Shown: piece after piece, positions 1-11,340 of the stretch | How the letters are laid out: each line of letters begins with the position of its first letter | How positions within the stretch are numbered: position 1 is the first letter of the stretch | From: Malania oleifera | Taxonomy: Eukaryota > Streptophyta > Magnoliopsida > Santalales > Ximeniaceae | Direction of reading: 5' to 3' | Length of the DNA: 64,000 nt | Assembly (NCBI RefSeq): GCF_029873635.1 | Contig: NC_080422.1 | Location: 58,563,889-58,627,888, forward strand | Position numbers and translations under genes: made by a program | Notes under the pieces: generated by a model | The model's database searches: none | What the model was told of the DNA's origin: nothing | The model's input: only the letters and a program-made list of their open reading frames with translations

Positions 1-421
1 CATCATCTTGTGTGAAAAGGGAATTTTTAGAAAGTGGAGAGGGTCAGACGACTAAGCCTAAAACATTAGTCAACCGAACAGAGAAAAATGGGGAGTCAGG
101 CACCTGAGCCTTCAAACCTCAGGCGACTAATGGCTACAGCCTACTGAAAAATTAATTTTATAAATTGTTAGGCGACTGAGCCCAAAACTTTAGGCGCCTG
201 ACCTGATGGGTCTTATTATTTTAAGCGCAAACAAACCTAACTTTTCAGACTCTAGGCTATTGACCTATGTTCCATCACTCGCTCGAGCCTCCTTCTCTTG
301 ATCTCCCTTAATTCTTAGCTCCAAATCCCTCATATGAAAACTTCCTAATCACTCCCTACACCTTTTCCTATGGTTTCTAGGGTTTCACTTGGCTGGTTAG
401 TTTGATCCTCCAAAATCAAAG
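1..421 (+). other. Element A: spacer upstream of ORF3, with motif array
   Basis: No coding frame is visible. Between about 41 and 212 there are repeated short words of the form TCAGGCGACTGA / TCAGACGACTAA / AGGCGCCTGACC. The same words recur in this element's own LTR at 2633-2826. By comparison with element E, this is the stretch between the end of pol and the third ORF. The rest of element A lies left of the window. Confidence 0.6.
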
Positions 422-1645
422 ATGCCTCACACCAAAACTATGGCAAACCGAGGTCCTTCTTCAAGGAGAGATGATAATAACATCAGACAATTGCTCGTAA
501 CTCCTAAATAAAAGCATCGATACCAATCTCATCTTCTTTCTACGGAACCAATTTTTTGGTAAAGTCATAGATACCTCCTTCTTTGATTTAGAATTTTTGG
601 AAATCCTACCAATGTTTTAGAATATCGGTTGGATGAATTTTGTAGCTTATCAATCCAAAAGCCTGTATCCAAACCTAGTGAAGATCTTCTATACAAATAT
701 GATACATGGAGAAAATAATGTGCTAACCACTGAGGTTAGGGGAAAGAAGGTAGTTTTATCTCCACAAACTTTAGCTCCTATTTTGCATATTAGCCCAGGA
801 GAATTTGAGTGTCCAGCATTTGCTCAAACATGGATTCTAGAGCAAGGTTTCACTCTCAAGGAATTCTTGCCACTAATTATGGTAGAGGAACCTATTTACT
901 TTGGCCATCCTCCAATGTACAAATAGCTGAATCTTCAAGCTCAAATACTTCAGAAAATTATCACAAACAATATCCTACCCCAAGTTGGTTCGTATGATCA
1001 CTTATCCTACATAGATTGTTTTGTGTTATGTTGTTTTCTGAATGGAAAGAAACTCGATCTATCTAGCTTAATTTTGAAGTGGATGTGGGCGAATTTGGAA
1101 GCTCATCGAGTCACTTTTCCTTATGGTGGTGCTCAAAACCTCGTCTTTGCCCATCTTAGTGTCACTACTCCTACCTAACTGTTCATCAAGTGTACTCGGT
1201 ATGATCTTTTCACTTCCACAACCCTAAAACAAATGGGATATGAAAACCATGAGTAGGGTTGGTTTTTCCAAGAAGGGCGACCACAAAGGCCAACAGTTGT
1301 ACCTCCTTCTCCTCCAGAATAGAAACAAGGACCTCCATCTCATACTCCTTCTTGGTCTGTACCTTTTCACCATGAGTTCACTACATTCGGTAGAGATATG
1401 CATTAAAGTCTCCAGTCACTTCAAGAGAATGTATCCTTACTCCACACTACTTGCTCTTCACTTGACCAGCGCCTTACTCACATAGAGTACTGTAGGGCTA
1501 GCTCATCTCGGAGTGTTGATCCCTTGGATACCAGCTCTTCCCTCATAGTGAAGCTTCATATGATGAAGAATCTGAAGAAGGAAGTGAGGAGGGTGATGAA
1601 GAGGAAGTTGAAGCTGATGATGAAAATAATTCTGATAATGATTGA
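422..1645 (+). pseudogene. Element A ORF3 (plant-transposon-protein-like), broken
   Basis: The frame starts MPHTKTM, which aligns with the start MVHTKIV of the equivalent ORF in element E. The best conserved block is about 633-1130: IFYTNM, RGKKVVLSPQTLAPILHI, EFEC, EQGF, EFLPL, PIYFGHPP, then DCF, KKLDLSSLILKWM and FPYGG. Next come a short coiled-coil-like segment (about 1400-1480) and a strongly acidic tail ending in TGA at 1643-1645. Several stops, for example a TAG directly after GHPPMYK, and at least one frameshift break it. The core resembles, from memory, the 'putative plant transposon protein' domain attached to plant retroelements. It sits after pol, where Sireviruses carry an env-like ORF, but I see no membrane segment. 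Function unknown. Confidence 0.6.
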
Positions 1646-2114
1646 TCTATTTGTCATTTTTAGTTATTGCAGTACTATCTATGTATTAGCTTTGCCTTAT
1701 GTTGATTTTTTTGTTTTTGTTTTAGTTTGGTTTGTAACTCTCTATGCTTATGACTTTTTTTTTTTTTTTTTTTTTGTTCTCTTTGATACCTATATGACTA
1801 TCCTTATTGTTATGTTCTATTCAAAGACTCCTTGTGACTATGCTCCTTATCTCTTTTTGATTGATGTCAAAGGGGGAGAGATATCCTAGGGAGCAAAAAT
1901 GAGGAAAATGAGAACATAAGAAAAATAAGAACATAAGCATATATGTTGAAATGAGCTATGATACTTGATTATGACTTATTGAGTTTTGAACTTATATTTG
2001 AAATCATCATTTTTTTTTTTCGTGTTGTTAAAAGGTATTCTTATTGTAAGGGGGAGCCTTATCAAGGTTCTTTCATCTTTGCTCCTTGTTTGTCATCATC
2101 AAAAAAAGGGATAT
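1646..2114 (+). other. Element A 3' non-coding region with repeated polypurine tracts
   Basis: This stretch is T-rich and has no convincing gene. It has three purine tracts of the same type: GTCAAAGGGGGAGAGA near 1866, AAGGGGGAGCC near 2047, and the terminal TCATCAAAAAAAGGGATAT (about 2095-2113) that abuts the LTR. The last is the expected plus-strand primer site for reverse transcription. The others look like extra copies. Confidence 0.65.
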
Positions 2115-3959
2115 TGTTGGCCTAACATGACTTTCGAATCTGGTTTTGATGATAACAAATACAGGTTAACTTAACAAGTTATTGTTTAAGTGATGATATT
2201 TCAAGAAACCTAGTATGAAAAAGTTCAAAATGATCAAAGAAATGAAAGTCCAAGATCACAAGTACCATAAAGCTATACTTCATCAACAAAGTGATCAAAA
2301 GAAAGCTCAAGAGGACCAAGATGTTTAAAACATGTGGAAGCTTAAACAGTGTTGAATCTTAATTCTAAGAGGATTCAAAGCAAAGATATACATGAAGACT
2401 TCAAGCTTAGAGAGCTTTTAAGTCTTTAGGAAGTCTTATGTAAGTACTTCATTATAAATATCATTTTGCATTCTTTGAAGATCATTAGGGATTGATATGG
2501 ACTTAGAGACCTTACTTTGAAAACCCTGGAAAATTCTTTTTAAATGTATGAAAGCAAGATTTTGGAAGCAAACCTAAAAAAAAATATGGCTAAGGATTTT
2601 GGAAACAAACCTCAAAAACAGTTTTTATAACTGTTCAGGCAACTGACCTGTGTTTGGTCAGGCGACTAAAGATTTTCCTAAACTGATTTTGAACAGACAG
2701 TGAATGATTAGGCAACTAACCCCTAAATCCTCAGATGCCTGACCCTGTTTTAAATTGAATATTTGCACTGTGTTCAAAAGGATCAGCTAAATGACCCCAA
2801 GGGCTCAGGCGACTGACCCTCAAACGGCTAGTTTTTAAAACAGCTTTTTAAATTACAAAATCGAGTTACTTGTGCCCCAAACTTCATATAAACTTGGGAA
2901 ACACTCCAAGTAACTTAGGCAACACGAATTTAACACTTTTTGAGCCTATAAATACATGGTTTCTCAAATCAAATCAATATCTAGAATTGAAAATCAATTT
3001 CCATGCTATATTGCTTACTCTCTCTCAAAGCCCTCTTGCATACATATTCTTGTTGAGAATTTTTTAAGATAAACTGAGTCTCTGATCATTGAACTGAAAG
3101 AAAATCTTCTGAGCTTTGATACAAATCAAAACAAGAATCTCGGTGACATACTTATTTAAGCTTGAATTCAATTCTCTTTGATATTTACTTTGAAGTATTA
3201 GCTGTGCTATATTTGTACTAACCAAATCTATCTGAGAGCATCTCTTGTACATAAGAATCTTTTCTTGTTTCCTTGTTTTCTTTGACGGTTCAGGATTATT
3301 GGATCATTGTACCGAGCATGGTGTATTGCTCAAAGAGGGGGCTTCACCCTGATTGAAGGAGGGATTGTAATGGTTTGTTCTACCCATAAAGGAACGCTAT
3401 AGTAGAATCCTTAGGTGGTATTGCCTAAGGCGAGGACATAGGCTAGGTATAATCCGAACCTCATAAAAACTCGGTCTCACTCTCTACCCTTACTATTTAA
3501 TTTTTCTACATATACAAATTGTGTGGTTGTGTATCTAAGTGCAAGAAGCTGAAAGTTTGAAATTGAGAAAAATTTTAATTTAAGATAGTATGTTGATTGA
3601 TCTTTTGTGGAAACCTTAAAGGGAGTACGTTGATTAATCATTTGCGAAAATATTTATTAGAAGGAAGTGAACCAATATTCATATGTACATGGCTTTATTT
3701 AAACTCTAAGATGAGTTTTGAAAACGCTGAATCAAGGAAGTATTGCAGCTCATATAATTGGTTAAGTTTCTTGTGATTGATTGGTTGATTGGTTTATTGG
3801 TTGATTGATAAACATTGTTGAAAGCATCTCATTAAGAATCATTGGCTTGTGTTAATATTGAGTGTGGATTCTAGTTTGTATAATTAAGAATAAAAAAAAT
3901 GATTCTTGTGTGTTTGCTAAACGTTTAAAAACCCAATTCATCCCCCTCTTAGGACTACA
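2115..3959 (+). repeat. Element A 3' LTR
   Basis: Begins TGTTGGCCTAAC directly after a polypurine tract and ends near GGACTACA. Towards its end it has the phrase CCCAATTCATCCCCCTCTT, shared by the ends of all the copia LTRs in this window. A motif array (2633-2826) precedes a TATA box, CTATAAATAC, at 2946-2955. The 5' LTR is outside the window, so the left border of the element is not known. Confidence 0.75.
2633..2826 (+). promoter_or_regulatory. Element A U3 motif array
   Basis: Five or more short words of the type TCAGGCRACTGACC are spaced about 25-50 bases apart. The array ends about 120 bases upstream of the LTR TATA box. The position suggests a U3 promoter or enhancer array; that role is inferred, not shown. 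Confidence 0.5.
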
Positions 3960-4190
3960 ACTTAGTTTTCATTGTCAATAGTGTGTAGTTGATTACATAT
4001 TAAAATCTTAATTTAGACTCTTTCATATTTAGGAATATCGATATTGGTATAGTTGTTTGCTGAAAATACTTCTATGGTTATTAAAGTATTTAGATCACTT
4101 GTGAAAAACATATTAAGATAGATTAAGCTTCCACATTAAATTTTAAAGATACCCAATTCACCCCCCTCTTGGGATCATACCTTGACTTAT
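3960..4190 (+). repeat. 3' tail of another copia LTR
   Basis: A second ending of the type CCCAATTCACCCCCCTCTT lies at about 4151-4170, only 200 bases after the end of the element A LTR, followed by TTGACTTATCA and then gypsy coding sequence. I read it as the last part of an LTR that A interrupted. The rest would lie left of A, outside the window. Confidence 0.5.
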
Positions 4191-5060
4191 CAGGTCCCAC
4201 TATGGGGGTTGCAAAATGGGGCAATGGTAACTGATTCTTTAAGGGTATCATAAGTTTTTTGGCACCTTTTGGACTAAAAAAATTCAACATTATTTTATAA
4301 GAGAGTGCATAAGGCTTTTGCAATTGAACTGAACCCCTTAATAAATCGCCTATAAAAGCCGGTAAAGCCAAGAAAATAATGAATATCTTTAATTGTCCTA
4401 GGGATAGGGAGTTTAGATATTAGTTTAATTTTTGTCTTGTTAATCTTTATACCTTCATAAGAAACTATATGACCTAAAACTGTGCCATGAGTAACCATAA
4501 ACTGGCATTTCTCCCAACTAAGCAAAAAAAAATTGTTTTCTTCACATCTCTGCAAAACACAAGCTAGATTATGTGAACAACTATTAAAAGAATTTCCAAA
4601 AATAGATAAATAATCCATGAATACTTCACAAATATCCTCACTAATATAAGAAAAAAAATATTCATCATGCATCTCCGAAAAGTAGTTGAGGCATTACACA
4701 AACCAAAAGGCATTCTAGTGAAAGCAAAGGTACCAAAAGGACAAGTGAAGGTGGTTTTCTCTTGGTCCTCAAGTGCTACAGCAACTTGGTAATAACTAGA
4801 AAACCCATCCAAGAATTAGTTAAATGCATTACCAGCCACATGTTCTAAAATCTGGTGTTAAAATGGTAAAGGAAAATGATATTTCCTACTGGTTGAATTA
4901 AGTTTTCTATAATCAATACACATCCTCCAGCTAGTGACCATCCTAGCTAGAATTAATTCATTTTCCTCATTTTTGACAACCATCAAACAAAATATTTTTG
5001 GTACCACCTAAGTTGGACTTACCCATTTACTATCTAAGATGGAGTAAATGATACCCACTA
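4191..5060 (-). pseudogene. Athila-like reverse transcriptase fragment
   Basis: Minus-strand frames carry MDGFSSYYQVAV, TFTCPFGTFAFTRMPFGL, then FMDYLSIFGNSFNSC (the slot of the catalytic xxDD), CQFMVTHGTVLGHIVS, and FLGFTGFYRRFIKGFS. These match the palm and connection of gypsy RT in the usual order. The frame shifts at least once between the PFGL block and the active-site block. The catalytic pair reads M-D-Y instead of a double Asp. The sequence ends abruptly at an inserted copia LTR tail. Confidence 0.8.
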
Positions 5061-6300
5061 TGAGCAGCTTGAGGACTTCTTTTTTCACAACTACCTTCAT
5101 AGTAGAGTTGAACCTACGTTGAGTATCTCAAACTAGTCTAGCATTGTTCCCAAGGTGGATTTTTTGTGTATAAAAAACAACATCAATACCCTTGATGTCA
5201 GCTATTGTCCACCCAATTGTGCTTCGATGCTTTCTTAAGACTTCCAACAACTAGGCCTCATGTTCCTAATTCAACTTCAAAGAAATTACCATTTGAAAAA
5301 TGCCTTCCTCAGGACCAAGTTTTAAATCTTTAGGGAGTGGTTTCAATTCTAGATGGGGAACTTTCTTTTCTGAAGATTTAAGTATGTCCAATGGAGGTAA
5401 AGTATCAAACTGGGGTTGCCATCTAGTACCTTCAACTTGTACTTCATGTGGTGAAGAAAAATCTGCAAAACAATCCAAAGCTTCAAGGGAATTTTCATCA
5501 AAATGGTTAGTTTCCTCATTAAGTAAAAATTCAGATGCCTAAAAAATAAACTCATCATCAAAGAAAGGAAGATTTGAACCATTAACTTTTGTTGGTGTCA
5601 AAACCTCTACAACATTCAGATCACTTGTGTTATCAAATGGCTCGGCATTTTGCAAGCATTGAAAACATTCAACTCAAGTCCCATATTCCCAAAAGTAAGC
5701 TTCAAAATATCACTTTTACGGCTAATCAAGGCATTTGATGTAGCTAAGAATGGTCTTCCAAGAACGGCAAGAGCTTGAGAATTATTGACATTTGACTACT
5801 ACATAACCATAATTACAAAGTCAAACGGATAGTAAAAGTTGTCAACTTTCTTAAGCACATCTTCTAAAACTCTCCTCGGTCTCCTAATTGACCTATAGGC
5901 TAATTGCAGCATAAGTGTAGTTGCCTTTAACTCTCCCAGTCCAAGTTGCTCTTAAAGTGAGTATGGTAACAAATTCACTCTACTGCCTAAGCCCAACAAA
6001 GCTCTATCAATTCAGGATTCACCAATCATGATGGAAATTGTAGGACAATCCAGATCTCTATACTTTGTAGGAGTCTCACGCTAAATGATTGCACTAACTT
6101 GTTCCATTAATAAGGCTTTCTTCTTCACATTTAAGTGCCTCTTCACTATGCATAGTTCTTTCAAAAGCTAGGCGTAAGAAGGAATTTGTTGAATGGTCTC
6201 CATCAGTGGAATATTAATTTTAATTTCACCTGTTTGAACACCTCTAAAATTTCTTTTTGATGCTTACTCTTGGTAGTTGACAATAATCTCTGAGGGCACA
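5061..6300 (-). pseudogene. Athila-like protease and linker, catalytic Asp lost
   Basis: The minus strand reads ALLGLGSRVNLLPYSL, then EQLGLGELKATTLMLQLA, then VLGRPFLATSNALI with FGNM. This is the retroviral aspartic protease of Athila elements. The family active site is D-L-G-A; here the first residue is Gly (codon at 5991-5993), so this copy could not cleave. Stops occur, for example after NLLPYSL. Downstream frames at 5266-5582 are the poorly conserved linker into RT. Confidence 0.7.
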
Positions 6301-7980
6301 TGGCTACAAGAACATACTCTTTCCTTAACCCCTCAATTTTTTGACTCAAAGGCTCATTGTCCTTTTTCTAATCCCCACCTTGGTTATTATGTGCCTTAGG
6401 TGACTCCAATTCATCTTCCAAGGCTTCCGGGCATTGATCAGGCTTAGAATCATTTTCAGCTGATGGCCTCGGTACAACCTGCTCAATTTTCTTTCCACTC
6501 CTAAGTGTGATAACATCTTTCACTAGTTTAATGCCTTCATTCTCAATTGAAAGCACCTGTGACTTCTTGTACACTTGTGGGTTGGGTTAAGCTTGAGTTG
6601 GAAATTTACCTTTCTCCAAAGTTTTAAGAGTCGTCATTATTTTGCTAAGTGTGCTTTTAATTTCACTTATGGCTTAAGAATTCTAAGTGTTGGTTGCATT
6701 TTGGCTTGCCATAATTTACTGAAAAGTGGCAACCATCTCAGCAACTATATCATCTAGTGATTTCTTTGGAGGTTGAAAAGGCTATTGACATTAAGCCATG
6801 GGAAACTACTAAAAATTACATTAAAGAGGTGCAGCTAGCTTAATTGATTGTCCTAGATAATTTCTCCATGAAAAATTAGGGTGATTCTGCAATGTTGGAG
6901 TGTAAGTATTTAAGATTGGTGAATTCTAAGGTTGACCCACCCAACTTACATTTTTAGGTTGCTCTATACCATTCTACTGATACATCGGCAAGGCGAGACA
7001 TTCCAATGTTTTATGACTTGTATCAACACACAGAGCACACACTTTCAGAGCATTATTTATTGCCTTCACTTTTTCTATCTCCTTAACATCCAACCTTCTA
7101 GTGATCGTAGCCAACCATGCCTGAACGTCAATGTCATCTTTTAGTTCATAGCGTTCTTCACCAGTTACTGCTCTTAATAGTTGAGCTATAATTAGTTTCC
7201 TATCAACCCTTGTAGTCCATTGATAAGCATTTTCAGTTAAATAATAAATTAAAAAAACCATGTGCTTCATTAGGCTCTTTATTGAAGAAATCCTTGTGCA
7301 CAAGTGTATGAACAAATTGCTTCGATTTAGGGGTCAAAATTGCATAGAAATAATTCACCAATCTCCAAGACTCAAACCCATGATGAGGACACATGCTGAC
7401 CAGCTCTTAAATTTTCCCAGCTTGCATGAAAGGTCTCATAAGCTCTCTATATGAATTGACTTATTTGTTCCTACAAAGATTGAGTTCTTTGTAAGTGAAA
7501 AAACTTCTACACTAGCTAGGAATAAAATTTGCACTAAGAGAATTAAACCACGCCTTAGCCTTGTCTTTCAATGAAAAAGGGAAAATACGCAATCTAGTCA
7601 TCTCATCAGTAACAGACCTATTCGTGAATGTAGTGCAAGCAAGTTCAAAATTAGTTAAGTGCCAATATGAATTTTCATATTCAATTCCATAAAACTGAGG
7701 TATCACAGATATCATACCATGCTTATTATTAAAATTATGTGCACTCTCAGGCAATATGATGCAAGATGGTTGTGTGGTTCGTGTGGGTTATAGATAATCC
7801 TTAAGTGTCCTAGGAGCTTGTTCAGCCATGTTGTCAATAGAAAAAGATTTTTGTAAATTAGTCTCAGAACTAAAATTAAGTCTACAATCCAATTTAGCAC
7901 TTGACACACTACTACTTGGATTATGATGCATGCGATACAACCTATTTTTGGTGTCCTTATCCCACAACATCAAACATGTG
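6301..7980 (-). pseudogene. Athila-like gag, broken
   Basis: Minus-strand pieces in order: VIPQFYGIEYENSYWHLTNF and RLRIFPFSLKDKAKAWFNSL (7512-7754), the matrix/capsid-type retrotransposon gag domain; then a segment with CALCVDTSHKTLEC (6974-7315), a zinc-knuckle-like remnant; then DVITLRSGKKIEQVV (6368-6574), the conserved phrase before protease in Athila polyproteins. Frameshifts separate the pieces. Confidence 0.75.
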
Positions 7981-8170
7981 TGCCAAAAATATAAAATGAT
8001 TCAAAACAACTCAAGAAAAATAAATTGCACTAACATAAAAAAAATAAAAATAAATAAAATAATACTAATGATGGAAACAAGCAAGTGAACAACACAAAAT
8101 TTAAACAAAGAAAAGTAAAGAAAGGATTCAAAAGAGAATATAATAGGAAGATTTGAATTAAGCTAATTGT

Positions 8171-8188
8171 TCCCTAGCAAAGGCGTCA
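8171..8188 (-). other. Primer binding site, Asp-tRNA type
   Basis: On the minus strand this reads TGACGCCTTTGCTAGGGA, close to the TGGCGCCGTTGCCGGGGA site used by Athila and Tat elements. It lies between the gag leader and the LTR, in the right orientation. Confidence 0.65.
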
Positions 8189-8194
8189 AAAACT

Positions 8195-9036
8195 TGACTC
8201 ACTATAAAAACGTTAGAGAATAACTCTCAAGTATAAGAGTGTCATCATCTAGTATTAGGGGAGTCCCTAAGTTATTACTTCAAGGAACGGTTTTTTTAAA
8301 TCTCAAATTTAACTACTATAAAAAATAAATAGGAATTACGTAATACTACTAATTACAATGTTATTTACTATGAATATGGGTTTTTGGACGTAACAAAAAA
8401 TGGCGTGTTCTTCTTTTGTATGAAATGGTAAAATGTATACTAAGTGAGTTAAAAGAAATTTGAATGCAACGTGTTAATGAACTCAATGAAGAATCGGAAA
8501 ATAGCTATGTTTCTAATTAAGATTTATATTCTAATGCACCTTGGCACTAGCATTATTATTTTCCATAAATTGAAGTAGTTTGCAGACGTGGAATGAATTA
8601 TGGTTATCTTTGCTCAAGGAGTTGAACCATAATCATGAACTTCACCTAATCTCCTATTCCCAACAATAAACAAAAAATTATAATATTTATGCTCTAAGGG
8701 GTATTTTCTCAAACACCTTGTGTGCACTTTGAAACTAAGCTAGGTTCCATTCTCTTTGAGTTTCAAAATAGCCCACAAATGCAATTTAAATCAACAATTT
8801 GCACAATAAAAAATGCAGAAGATTGAATCAATAATTCTTAAAACAAAATTTAGCAACATCCACAATCATAGTCTAAGGATAACATAAACAAATTGCAAAA
8901 AATTAAATTATCAAATTAAGAATTGAAAAATTAAATGAAAGCATATTAGGTTAAGATTCAGCGAACAATTCTTGATTCCAAACCAAAATTAAAACCGCAA
9001 TTAGAACGAGAAAGATGCGAGGGAGAGGTTCCCGAG
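8195..9036 (-). repeat. Partial LTR of the Athila-like element
   Basis: The LTR edge (TG on the plus strand at 8195-8196) sits six bases from the PBS. The sequence is AT-rich with no ORF. The outer part is missing or unrecognised where copia LTR sequence begins, near 9037. The right limit is uncertain. Confidence 0.45.
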
Positions 9037-9439
9037 TGTTGCTGTGTGGCCGAAAGGAGTTGTTATTTGTGTGTGCTGTTGTTTTGTGCTACTGTGCTAC
9101 TAACCAAAGAGGACCTCAGATGCTATTGTCTTCGCCAGAGATAAGTTGCAAACAGTAAGGGAAACTTCAGATTGTCTGTGTGGGTGGCAAAAATAGAGAG
9201 TTCTTGTGTGCAGAGAGTGTTGTGTGGTGTGTTGTCCGCAAAGTGTGCAGAGAGTGAGGAACTGAGAGTTATGGTGAGTGAGTAAGAGAGAGAGAGAGAG
9301 AGAGAGAAAGTTAAGTTGAGCAGTGTGGCTCCTCCTCCTTGTATTATTAGGTTGGGCCGAACCACGTAAAATCTAGTGTTCCATTTTGGTTGTTTATTTT
9401 TGCTCTTGTGTGATTGTTGCTCCTAGATCCATCCCAACA
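9037..9439 (+). repeat. Copia LTR, forward copy
   Basis: Ends CATCCCAACA directly before a Met-tRNA PBS. From about 9172 it is similar to the reverse complement of 11105-11450, including a GA microsatellite (9290-9308), GTTAAGTTGAGCAG, and CCACGTAAAATC near the end. The first 130 bases do not match, so this copy is truncated or diverged at its left; a TGTTG start at 9037 is only tentative. Confidence 0.6.
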
Positions 9440-9440
9440 A

Positions 9441-9452
9441 TTGGTATCAGAG
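9441..9452 (+). other. Primer binding site, initiator Met-tRNA
   Basis: TTGGTATCAGAG follows the LTR end after a single base, as in plant copia elements. Confidence 0.8.
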
Positions 9453-10165
9453 AGAGGTTGGAGCAAAATCACCAAATCGGAGCAAAATTTTGGATTTTAG
9501 CCTCTGTCCATTAGCTCAAAACTTAGTTCTGAGGCAACCATTGTGTTCTTCTCGTCGAGACAAAGCCAATGGTGGCAACCAGAGCTCGAATAAACTTCAG
9601 AAGACTTCCCACACGCCCTACCATCGGAAAGGCCACGTTACCACAAACCTACAGGTGTGCTCACGTGCCTTCTGGAGCTCGGCGACTGCCCTCACGTGTG
9701 CCCACGCACCAGCAATCTCCCGGCGAAGCTGAAGGAGAAGGACAGTGATGTTAGCACAGAGTCAGCATCCACTTCAGCTCTCAACGCCACATGCCGTCCA
9801 ATCAGCAGCCGCGTTATCTCCACGTAAGCAGCCACGTCAGCTGTCCATGTCATCAGCTATGACCCACAGTGAGTCCCATAGTTCCACGTCAACTGTCAAC
9901 AAGTGGTCCCCATAGTGCCACGTCAGCAGGCAGCATCATTAATGGTGTCGCTAATGCCATCAAAATATTCCGTTAGTTGGAAGGGAATATTCCATTAAAG
10001 TTGACCGTGTTTTGACTAGGTTTGACCAAAACTTTGATCAGGCTTTTCGAAGTCGTTTCGGGTTCGTTTTTGAACGAATTGAACATTTCCTAAGGTTTTC
10101 GGCCATTCCGAATCTAACGGTGTTATCTGTTTGAACTAATTCCATCTCTAAATTGTAAAATAGAG
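9453..10165 (+). other. Copia leader with CCACGTCA motif cluster
   Basis: A long untranslated leader of higher GC than its surroundings. Between 9781 and 9930 the word CCACGTCA or a close form occurs about four to five times. These contain the ACGT core bound by plant bZIP factors. No ORF is recognised. Confidence 0.5.
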
Positions 10166-10669
10166 ATGTCAAATGAGAAGAGCTCATTGATCGAGATGTT
10201 TGATGGCACCAATTTACTAGATAAAGGGTATATGGATTGTTTACTTCTCACAGATGGAGAAGAGCCTGAATGCTATGATGAAGCATGTCAGGTGATAGAT
10301 GTGAGCAAATGGGAGCTTGTGATGAAGAACAAGATTAAGTCCCTCACCTCCAACAGAATGTGGGAACTAGCTAAGTCGCCCAAAGGTAAGAAGGTTCTTC
10401 ACAACAAGTGGGTGTACAAGATTAAAAAGGAGTAGGATGACTCTAGAAGGTACAAGGCCCCGTTGGTAGTCAAAGGCTTTAAGAAGAAGGAAGAAATTGA
10501 CTACAAGGCACGATTGGTAGTCAAAGGCTTCGATCAGAAGGAATGAATTGACTACACTATCATCTTTGCACCAGTTGTGAAGTTAACGACCACCAGATCA
10601 GTCTTGACGAAGGTGGTGACTGCAGAGAAGTTGAAGTTGTGCTCAACTTCAGTTGGTCTTCATGGTTGA
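10166..10669 (+). pseudogene. Copia gag N-terminus fused to RT N-terminus
   Basis: The frame opens MSNEKSSLIEMFDGTN, the usual start of a Tork-type gag. After about 20 residues it jumps to EPECYDEACQ and KWELVMKNKIKSL, then NKWVYKIKKE, VVKGF and FAPVVKLTTTRSVL, the beginning of copia RT. Most of gag and all of protease and integrase are absent. RT stops before its active site, and 17 codons (YKA..VVKGF) are present twice in tandem. Stops follow KKE and QKE. This is a deletion derivative that could only move with help. Confidence 0.75.
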
Positions 10670-10723
10670 AGACATATGTAAGCACATTATTTATCTACAC
10701 ACTGGTTGATATGGTGTCTCTGT

Positions 10724-10738
10724 CTCCAAGTGGGAGAT
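10724..10738 (+). other. Polypurine tract of the deleted copia element
   Basis: TCCAAGTGGGAGAT is the form that precedes the 3' LTR in many plant copia elements. Here no LTR follows; antisense SIN3-like sequence begins at once. Confidence 0.55.
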
Positions 10739-11104
10739 AGGCTTCTCACTTCCATTGTCCATCAGCTGAATGGACAACCTGGAAAAGGGTAGATGAACAT
10801 TCAAATAGATATATGTTCTCATCATAAAGGATGACACATGAATTTTATGATACAATGAATCAATAAATTTCCCAAGCCGTCGAGACTTTTCATATTCATA
10901 TAGTTGAAGAAGTCTATTGTCCATCTCATTGGTCACAACACTTTGAAGCTATTTGACTAGTTTATATATCAACTTATCCAATGTGAATAACACATATGAC
11001 TGATTTCCAATAATAGCCCTACAATCATCCTTGAACTTTGCATTATCAGCAAAACCATTAAGCAAATTGTACAGCACATTCATTTCAATAGATGTTGAGT
11101 TCAT
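10739..11104 (-). pseudogene. SIN3-like corepressor gene fragment
   Basis: About 120 minus-strand codons read [41 protein letters not shown]-stop-LQ, EMDNRLLQLYEYEKSRR, then LSIQLMDNGSEKP. This matches the C-terminal part of plant SIN3-like (SNL) histone-deacetylase scaffold proteins, a family I recognise from the [18 protein letters not shown] phrase. The full protein is over 1,000 residues, so only a small part is here. One in-frame stop (10949-10951) replaces the expected Gln. No intron is visible. The ATG is the first base after the inverted LTR. It is a captured host-gene piece, not a working gene. Confidence 0.8.
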
Positions 11105-11277
11105 TGTTGAGATGGATCTAAAAGCAACAATCACACACAAGCAAAAATAAACAACAAAAATGTAACACTGGATTTTACGTGGTTCAGCCCAACATGACCT
11201 ACGTCCACGAAGCACACACAACTTCACTATAACTAGGAGAATAGTATAAGGAGAAGGAGCCACGCTGCTCAACTTAA

Positions 11278-11340
<63 letters not shown>

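Larger units (their letters stand above)
4191..9036 (-). mobile_element. Athila-like Ty3/gypsy element, degraded
   Basis: Read on the minus strand, the order is partial LTR, Asp-tRNA-like PBS, gag, protease, reverse transcriptase, cut off at 4191 by a copia LTR. Integrase and the 3' LTR are absent. The RT and protease sequences resemble the Athila group, and the PBS agrees with the type that group uses. Many stops and frameshifts make it non-functional. Confidence 0.75.

Noticed and set aside
1524..1889. 121-codon plus-strand ORF with hydrophobic, Phe-rich end
   Set aside because: Another frame over the acidic tail of element A ORF3 and a poly-T run; not a membrane protein gene.
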